This document shows positions 40,509 to 64,000 of a stretch of 64,000 bases of DNA, piece by piece (position 1 is the stretch's first letter; every line of letters starts with the position of its first letter). Below the pieces are notes generated by a model that worked only from the letters and a program-made list of their open reading frames with translations, searched no databases and was not told where the DNA came from. A program made the translations under genes and the position numbers. Source of the stretch: Xestospongia muta (Eukaryota > Porifera > Demospongiae > Haplosclerida > Petrosiidae); contig OY848930.1 in the NCBI GenBank assembly GCA_963693285.1, positions 2,232,001-2,296,000 on the forward strand, in the 5' to 3' direction.

Positions 40509-43500
40509 TTATTATTAGATTAGTTGAGTATTGAAAAAATACTCAAATCTGATTGGTCAATTAGCGGGCAATATTCTCCCATATTGACAAAAGGTTATTG
40601 CCCTTCTCTTATCTTATCTAATCTTTCAATCTACAAGTTGTTTACATACAGTTCAAACTTGCAGAGGCATGCCTTTTGCACAATTTATTTGCGTACATGA
40701 ATTTAATTGGTTAGTTTAGATAGCAACCATCTGCGTCTATAGCAACCACTTAAGCATAGCAGCTGGAAAGTGAGTGGGCTAGCTCAGCCTCAGTAACTGA
40801 CTAACTGTGTTCAGTGTATTGTGTAGGATGCTTTCTGAGAGTGATCAGTTCTATTATCTCCAAGACTTAGTTAGGGGTACAAAGGAATGGGATAATGCTA
40901 CCTATAAGCCATTGAAGAAGAAAGCGACCTATGTCAATTCATAGAAAATCAAGCAAACCTGAACACTCAAAAAAAGACAGTTTCTGATATGAAAATATGG
41001 GAACAATTCTGTTTGAGTTGAGGAGAAAATAGGAGTATGGCTGAAATTCCAACAAAGGAATTGGACTGTTTGCTCGGAGTTTTTTTCAAGGAAATTGTCA
41101 AAAAAGTGGAGAACCATACGAGCCCAATTCCCTTACTTCATTTCATCAAAGTTTCAACCGACATCTAAGCCAGAATGGTGCTCAATTCAATATGATTACT
41201 GACAAAGAGTTCGTAATGTCCAGAGCAACACTTGCAGCAATTCATTCACCAACTGCACAGTTCAAATCTCAATAAACCATCAATCTACATGTACTGATGG
41301 CTCAATCGAACCCCAACGTAAACGAAGATGCTTATTTATTGATGACAGTGACTCACTCAGATTGATCGAATTATATTATCTTTAATTATAATTCATTGAT
41401 GAATCATTAATAATAATTTTTAGTCTAAATAATAAATAAATTATTGCATTCGTTTTAGTCAGGTAATACTGGAAAATATTCAGCTCTCGACTTCTGTATT
41501 GGCCCTCCCTTCGGTCGGGCCAATACTGCCAGTCTCGAGCTGTATATTTTCCAGTATTGCCCTCCTACTCATGCAATAATATATATATATATGTCATAGT
41601 AGATTAATTTGGTGAGGACAAAGTTTGGAAAATTTACTGAATTTTTTCCAAAATGGTTTTTGGATGATTAAAGATTTGTGGTTTAGTAAATTCTGACTAT
41701 TAATTATAATTAATATTAATATGAATATTTTGGTGGGTTTAATTTATATCTGCCAACAAATGACCAAATTTCCAATTTTTTATATATTAACTAACCAGCA
41801 CACATTGGTTAGACAAGTAGACAAATGCCATAGCTATTAAATTTGAGATCTCTGAGATGTCTTATCACACTGGCATCTGATGTTTATATTTATTATATTT
41901 AATTACTATCTCTTTTATTCAGCTTGGAAGGACTCCATTACACAGAGCAGCAATGAGAGGCCACACAAGAATAGCTAGCTATTTAATAAGTCAAGGAGCA
42001 CATGTTAATGCAATTAATAATGTGAGTATGTATGTACATTTTATTATATTGAGTTAGTGCATGGACAAAGAGGAAGGTCCTCTACAGTTGTTTGTCTCAC
42101 TATTATACTATCATAGTTAGCAAAATGGCTGCCATGGAAAGCTTCAAAATGGCTACAAAAAGAATTATATACTGAAAGCATAAGTTTAGTCTATACGTCT
42201 GTGTAACAATACTTTAAACAGCTTTTACATTGTTATATTATAGGCTGACCAGTACTTTTTGTTCATATAGAAAGGTGACACACCTTTGCATGATGCTTGT
42301 TATGCTGGTGATTTGAATTTTGTTGAGTTGTTATTATCAAATGGAGCAGACCCTTCTATTCGAAATAACCGGGGTAGTTTGTCAATAGATAATGTGTCAC
42401 ACAATAGAGATGCTATACTACAACTTGTTAGAAACAAACAGACTTCATCACAAGGTAGAGAGCCATAAAAGTAAAGTTCGTAATTTATAGTCTGCAATGT
42501 AAACTTTCACAAGCTTTTTTTATTAAAATTCAATGTATGTAATCATCTGATTTTACTCGTTACTGTAGGATATAGACCACCTCAATCTATTGTATCTCCA
42601 ATACTAGATATTCAACCTCCAACACCAGAAGATTCACATCAAAACAGAAGAGCACAGCATCTACTGTATGCTAAGAAATCTCAGCCTTTACTGCAAGATG
42701 GAGAAGTACAGGTGCAAGCTAAGAAATCCCAGTCTTTACTACAAGATAGAAAAGTATTGGATCTTACTCAACAGCTACAAGCTCTCCAACCTCTTACATT
42801 GCAACAAGATTTACAAGAAGATTTAAAACTGAGGGATAAAGAAATTCTGGATCTTACTCATCAATTGAAAGCTATCAATCATCAAGTACAAGAGAAAGAC
42901 AGACAAATACAGGATTTGACTCTACAGAAAGACAGGGAGATACAGCGTTTGACTCAGCAACTACAAATTTCCCATACAAGACTACAAGCTATGAATACGC
43001 TACATCAAGATTTACAAAAGAAGGGCAATGAAATCCAGCGTCTTACTCAAGAACTACATGTTACAAATTCTCAGGTACAAGACAAGGAAAGAGAAATGCA
43101 ACGTAGAGATATAGAGTATAGTCGGCAGCTTCAAGAAGCCACCACTGCTCTTCAACAAGCTCAACAAAATATTCTACGGTTACAAGAAGAAGCTATTCGA
43201 CAAAGACAAGAGCAAGAAGACTCTCATTGGGTAGTGAGCAGAGGTGAGATTCACATGACTGAACAAGTAATTGGCAGAGGAGCATATGGAGAAGTCAAAG
43301 TTGCACATTTTAGAGGTCTTAAAGTAGCTGCAAAATACATGCACGAAATCATTTTATCACCGTACAATAGAGCAATTTTTGCACGTGAAATGAAAATGGC
43401 TGCTCGTGTTCATCATCCTAATCTCCTCCAATTTATAGGAGCTGTTCAAGAAGGTACCCCTATAATTCTCACAGAGTGGATGTCTACTAGTTTACGTAAA

Positions 43501-44004
43501 GAACTTGAGAAGTCTCCCTTGACTCATCCACAAATTATCAAAATCTGTACAGATGTAACATTAGCTTTAAACTACTTACACCTTTGGAAACCTCATCCTA
43601 TACTTCATCGTGATGTTAGTAGTCAAAATGTCCTCCTCGAGTGCTCTGGTACTGGTGCAAGGCAGTGGAAGGCTAAGCTCTCAGATTATGGACTAGCTAA
43701 TTTTGTTCATCAAATATCTATAAATTCTGGTCCAGGGTGTCCAGCATATTCTGCACCTGAGGCTCCTTATCCAAATCATCATTCTCCAGCAATGGATGTC
43801 TATAGTTTTGGTATTTTATTAATGGAGATGATCTTTTGTCAGCCTCCTCCTCCTACAACAGCTGAAAAAGAACGTCTAGTTCTACTTATTCGTTGGCAGT
43901 CACTACAACATCTTGTTCAAAGGTGTATTGTTAATGACCCTCGAAGCCGTTTGACATGTGCACAAATTCTCACTGAACTGGACAATCTCTTGATTAAGCA
44001 ATAG
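37999..44004 (+). CDS. Ankyrin repeat / coiled-coil / TKL-like protein kinase
   Basis: Seven exons, 37999-38046, 38910-39011, 39435-39533, 40252-40350, 41923-42021, 42271-42454 and 42569-44004, join in frame for 688 residues. Residues 17 to about 180 are five ankyrin repeats (TPLHWAAFKGHVDVM, TPLHLAAAYNHPEAC, TPLHRAAMRGHTRIA, TPLHDACYAGDLNFV). Residues about 262-425 are a Gln-rich coiled coil with repeats such as IQRLTQQLQ and IQRLTQELH. Residues about 430-688 are the kinase: glycine loop GRGAYGEV, VAAK lysine near 465, catalytic HRDVSSQNVLL near 557, DYG in place of DFG near 582, APE motif, and DVYSFGILLMEM. Key residues K, D, N and D are kept, so activity is plausible. Substrates are unknown. 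Introns hold a MITE and a Crypton remnant. An AATAAA lies at 44321. Confidence 0.9.
38137..38538. mobile_element. 402-bp hAT-like MITE in intron 1
   Basis: Flanked by 8-base direct repeats CTATAAAC (38129-38136 and 38539-38546). Ends are imperfect inverted repeats: left TAGGGCTGTGCCTATTGTTC, right (reversed) TTGGCTTGTGCCTATTATTC. An 8-bp target duplication with a TAGGG(C)TGTGC-type terminus is typical of hAT elements. No transposase frame remains. Confidence 0.65.
40471..40503. repeat. (TA)n microsatellite at left edge of the Crypton-like insertion
   Basis: TA run directly before the inserted segment; a second TA run is at 41579-41592 on its other side. Confidence 0.9.
40504..41575 (+). mobile_element. 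Decayed Crypton-like (tyrosine-recombinase family) element in an intron
   Basis: Lies in the intron between ankyrin exons 40252-40350 and 41923-42021. A frame opens MLSESDQFYYLQDLVRGTKE near 40828. Further on, broken plus-strand frames read KKTVSDMKIWEQFC, MAEIPTKELDCLLGVFFKEI, then after a one-base shift SGEPYEPNSLTSFHQSFNRH and MITDKEFVMSRATLAA. This is the conserved N-terminal region of Crypton-derived proteins (ZMYM/QRICH1/KIAA1958 family: xPxxELDxLLxxFFxEVRKxxGxxYEPxSLxxxxxSLxRYL). The catalytic C-terminal recombinase part is absent. Stops and a frameshift show it is dead, and the right end is a long hairpin. Exact ends are not determined. Confidence 0.65.
41463..41563. repeat. Imperfect 100-base palindrome at the element's right end
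   Basis: GTAATACTGGAAAATAT near 41464 pairs with ATATTTTCCAGTATTGC ending at 41562. The centre is GTATTGGCCC/GGGCCAATAC around CTCCCTTCGGTC. Inner segments AGCTCTCGA and TCGAGCT also pair. Confidence 0.85.
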
Positions 44005-44427
44005 TTTTCAAGCTATATATATATATTTTGTTACCTTTTTTTATTCTTTCCATTAATGAGTAACCATACCTTAGTATTAAGAACGTAAAATATCATTTTA
44101 AGGTAGTTGAAGTAACATGGAGATACTGTACAGGTGCTGTTGTCTACTGATCAGACTTGTTTTAATTCATTAGTATTATATAAAGAATGTAAGAATAAGC
44201 TTAAGGGTATAAAATTTTTGTTGTAAATATTTAGAAGTAAATCACTATGGAAAATTGATGAAAAAATTAGGACAACTGACAAATACCTGTAAATATATAC
44301 ATATTATATATATTATAAATAATAAACAATTATTGTTAATGATGATAATACATCCAACCATATTTTGAAAAAATGATTATTTCACATATGACAAATTAAA
44401 GATATCATGTATAATTATGATATACAA
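44005..44427. other. Convergent 3' flanks of the kinase and receptor genes
   Basis: No coding signal. AATAAA for the plus-strand kinase gene is at 44321-44326. A minus-strand AATAAA (TTTATT at 44039-44044) could serve the receptor gene, in which case the two 3' UTRs would overlap by about 280 bases. Confidence 0.45.
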
Positions 44428-46735
44428 CTAGTTTTCACCTGTATTGGCTAGACTCTCTGAACTCCTGTCTGAATTTAACGGTTTACATGGTATTGACAAA
44501 TTTTCATAATTACTATTATCCTTTGTCTTCAAATGGCCAAGAAAGGAGTTATCAGTAAGTTTACTTCTGTTATCAAAGTGGAAACAGCAGCAAAGGAGAG
44601 ATATATATCGATTAGCAACCTTCTTTGTAAACAAAAATACAGAGCTTATAATAAGAGCTTGTGTACTGTTGAAGATAATAAAGGGATACCATGCCCATGA
44701 CTGATTAGTTAATAAAGCTATAAACCCAAAAATCCAGGTTAATCCTAGCACTGCAAATACAGCAAATATAACTCTAATCTGTATACTCTTTTGATGGTCA
44801 ATATCTTTTGATTTTGACCTAGAGGCCATGCACAATAATAAAACAATAACGACAAATGCAATGATATTGAATATGGTTGCCAGACTAATCGGAATCACAA
44901 AGGCAATTATAGCTGAGAGAGAATCATTAATCCAACATAATCCAAGAGAGCCATCAACATCTTCTCCATAACGTACTGGTCCATCAGTTGTGAAGTTGAT
45001 TATTATTGTTATAGTAGTAATTAAGAGTGGTATCCCCCAACCCAACAACATGTAAAAGATCAACAGCTTTCTTTTATGATTTTTACTTCTAACAACTCTT
45101 AATCGAAAAGCTAAACTGAAGGTACGTGTATATTCAATAGCTAATATGATCATCCAACTAAATCGAGCTAAAAAGAAAGCGTGTAGTAATATAGCTACTG
45201 TTGTACAGAATGGTACAGAGAGAATGAGAGGTGATATGGCTCCTCCCAAAAGAATGGAAACATCTCCAATAAGAAATGCTACTGCTAAATTCATAAGAAG
45301 TTGACTAGGTAATGTTCTCAAATCCGAAAATAAGCAATATGTTATCAAGATCATACTACTGCCCACTATTGACAAAGAACATCCTATGTATGTAAGCTCA
45401 ACAAACCCTTTAGGATACTCAATGATATTTGCACGAATAGTTACATTAAACACACAAATTAAGGGACGTCCTTGGCTATCAAAACCAACTACCATTCTTC
45501 TTTCATTTAGAAACAAAATTGTCAAGTTATTTACCCATGTAAACTCGTTATCTTCTAAAGCTATTGTAGTGCAGTTAATTAATGTGGGTGGGAATAAAAA
45601 ACCACTTCCACTGCCTGTCTCATTAGTGATATTATTAATAGGAGTTGGTTGTGGAAGAGGTTGACGACAACTACCTTGAATGAATTGCCGTCCAGTTGGA
45701 CACATGATTTGACGGCAACCTATCCCAGGAAGAAATATTTCATCAGGTTGACATGTGACAAGATTTGTTGGTCTGATTTCTACAGCTTTGACACGTACAA
45801 TACCTGAGCCAGTGAGATCAAGCACTATACTAAAGGGAACAGGGCCTGTATAAAAAGACACAAAAAATGAATAATAATCACTGAGTAACAATGATCTATA
45901 TACCTATAATAAGTTGTCCTGCTACATTCTCACACTGTTTTTCAGTATTAACATCTTCAGTTACATCAAAGCATTGTTGCAAAAATTCATGAGCACCATT
46001 ACACAGTGCACAATATCTGTTATGATATAGTGCCTCATAAGGTACTCCCAATTGGAATGAACGCTTTTTGACAGGATCAAAGGAACTGTTAGAACAATTC
46101 TCTACTAATTCAAGGTAGGTGGTATTAGAAATCCCAAAATGAAGAGAATTAGGTTGATATGAAGGACAATGAACTATAGTTGGAAAACACCATCGTGAAT
46201 CTAAGGTGATATTAGGTGGTGGATCAAAAGCACAGTCTTGACAGTACATGAATACATCATCTAATGTGATGTTAGTAATATTGTAGAGTTCAGCTTTACA
46301 CCGTAGCCTAACTGACCATATAGCAACAGCAGTGAGATCAATGTCATGGCATATAGCACAGTATTCATTACGATATGTTAACCCTGTGTTCACATCAGAG
46401 ACTGGTGGTAGCTTTGACTCAGAGGTACAGTTTTTAGCGATATCTTCAGCTACTGCATCTGTTGTCCAGTTAAATGGACAGGTTGCTATCATATAGATAG
46501 CATCTCCTCTAGCCACTGGGACATTATCAATGGACTTCACATAGATACTTTGACATTCTTTGACTGTTTCTTGACTGGTAGAGGTTACATTTGCGTTGGG
46601 ACAACAATCTTTGTAGAAGGAGCATTGACTATCACACCTACATGGTTTGTTCACGTTTTTGCAGTCTGCACAAGGATCTCTGCTAAAACAGAGGGAGGGC
46701 AAGAGAAGAACGAGAATCAACCTACTTACAAACAT
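44428..46735 (-). CDS. Class-B-like 7-TM receptor with somatomedin-B-like N-terminus
   Basis: Cell-surface G-protein-coupled receptor. Exon 1 (45904-46735) starts MFVSRLILVLLLPSLCFS, a good signal peptide; an in-frame ATG at 46832-46834 would add 33 residues and hide it, so the inner start is preferred. Next comes DPCADCKNVNKPCRC...CSFYKDCCPN, a somatomedin-B-like cysteine knot, and a long Cys-rich, N-glycosylation-rich ectodomain. A 58-base intron (45846-45903) joins exon 2 (44428-45845) in frame; total 749 residues. Seven hydrophobic segments follow GFVELTYIGC. Class-B/adhesion/Methuselah-type marks include LGLTWIFGF in TM6 and FNSTQALIISSVFLF in TM7. No GPS autoproteolysis motif is visible before TM1. 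Ligand and coupling are unknown. Confidence 0.88.
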
Positions 46736-47054
46736 ACTAATGAACCCACGGTAGTGACTTAGGTGAGAAAGAGGAAATAGGGCTATCAATAAAACGTTTA
46801 TATACGTAACTGAATTGAAAGCGCGTTTCATCAATGCCAGAGGTGCTACTGTATACTACCGGCGCTCCTAGTCTGTCAGCTTTGTTTATTAAAAGTTGGG
46901 CGCTTGATGAATTAGTATTTTAATATACAAGAAAATTGATTTATCAAAAATATTAATAAAATTAAGTAATAACAATTAATTATACACATGCTGACATAAA
47001 ATGGACTTATAAAAGTCTGTAATTTCATTAACTAATCAACATTGATAATAACCA
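46736..47054. promoter_or_regulatory. Receptor promoter region / lipid-transfer gene 3' flank
   Basis: About 320 bases between the receptor start and the stop codon of the upstream gene on the same strand. It contains a GC-richer patch near 46815-46880 (GCGCGTTTC, CCGGCGCTCC) that is likely the receptor promoter. No discrete motif can be assigned. Confidence 0.35.

Positions 47055-64000
<16,946 letters not shown>

Noticed and set aside
45386..45664. Plus-strand open frame inside the receptor gene
   Set aside because: Antisense shadow of receptor exon 2.

Overview
The window looks like animal nuclear DNA, most probably from a demosponge such as Amphimedon. It is AT-rich, with short introns (often 50-400 bases), GT-AG splicing and metazoan-only domain combinations: cadherin repeats, SRCR, PH-RhoGAP, a somatomedin-B-like domain joined to a 7-TM receptor, and an ankyrin/coiled-coil/kinase protein. 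The species is inferred from gene style and domain content; no search was run. No bacterial operon, phage, CRISPR array or transferred defence locus is visible.

Layout. 1-5273 (minus): 5' part of a cadherin-superfamily gene, signal peptide at 5210-5273, running off the left edge. 5460-5699 (minus): last exon, holding the whole coding region, of mitochondrial ATP synthase subunit f. 6070-11443 and upstream (minus): a PH-RhoGAP-coiled-coil gene of the ARHGAP22/24/25 type, with its first coding exon(s) not found in 11.4-15.6 kb. 15667-18104 (plus): a complete four-exon gene for the U11/U12 minor spliceosome 25K protein (SNRNP25). 18.9-20.6 kb: a 38-bp minisatellite. 20.6-37.9 kb: accessory DNA with an SRCR fragment, a decayed ATP synthase OSCP copy, an unidentified broken gene, a possible ZU5 remnant, a decayed multi-TM gene, about 5 kb of related 28-bp minisatellites, a 138-bp TTAA-flanked inverted-repeat element, and a second copy of the last SNRNP25 exon beside a second block of the 38-bp minisatellite.

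37999-44004 (plus): a complete seven-exon gene encoding ankyrin repeats, a long coiled coil and a TKL-like kinase; its introns hold an 8-bp-TSD MITE and a decayed Crypton-like element. It converges with 44428-46735 (minus), a secreted-N-terminus 7-TM class-B-like receptor. 47055-64000 (minus): the C-terminal three quarters or so of a giant bridge-like lipid-transfer protein gene (BLTP1/KIAA1109/Tweek type), whose 5' end lies off the right edge.

The intact genes are unrelated housekeeping or signalling genes and do not form one pathway. The more unusual content is in the accessory middle: element remnants, partial gene duplications and minisatellite families that appear to have moved or expanded together. 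Exon coordinates were read by eye from reading frames and GT/AG sites; those given to the base are the best supported, and those marked 'about' are not.
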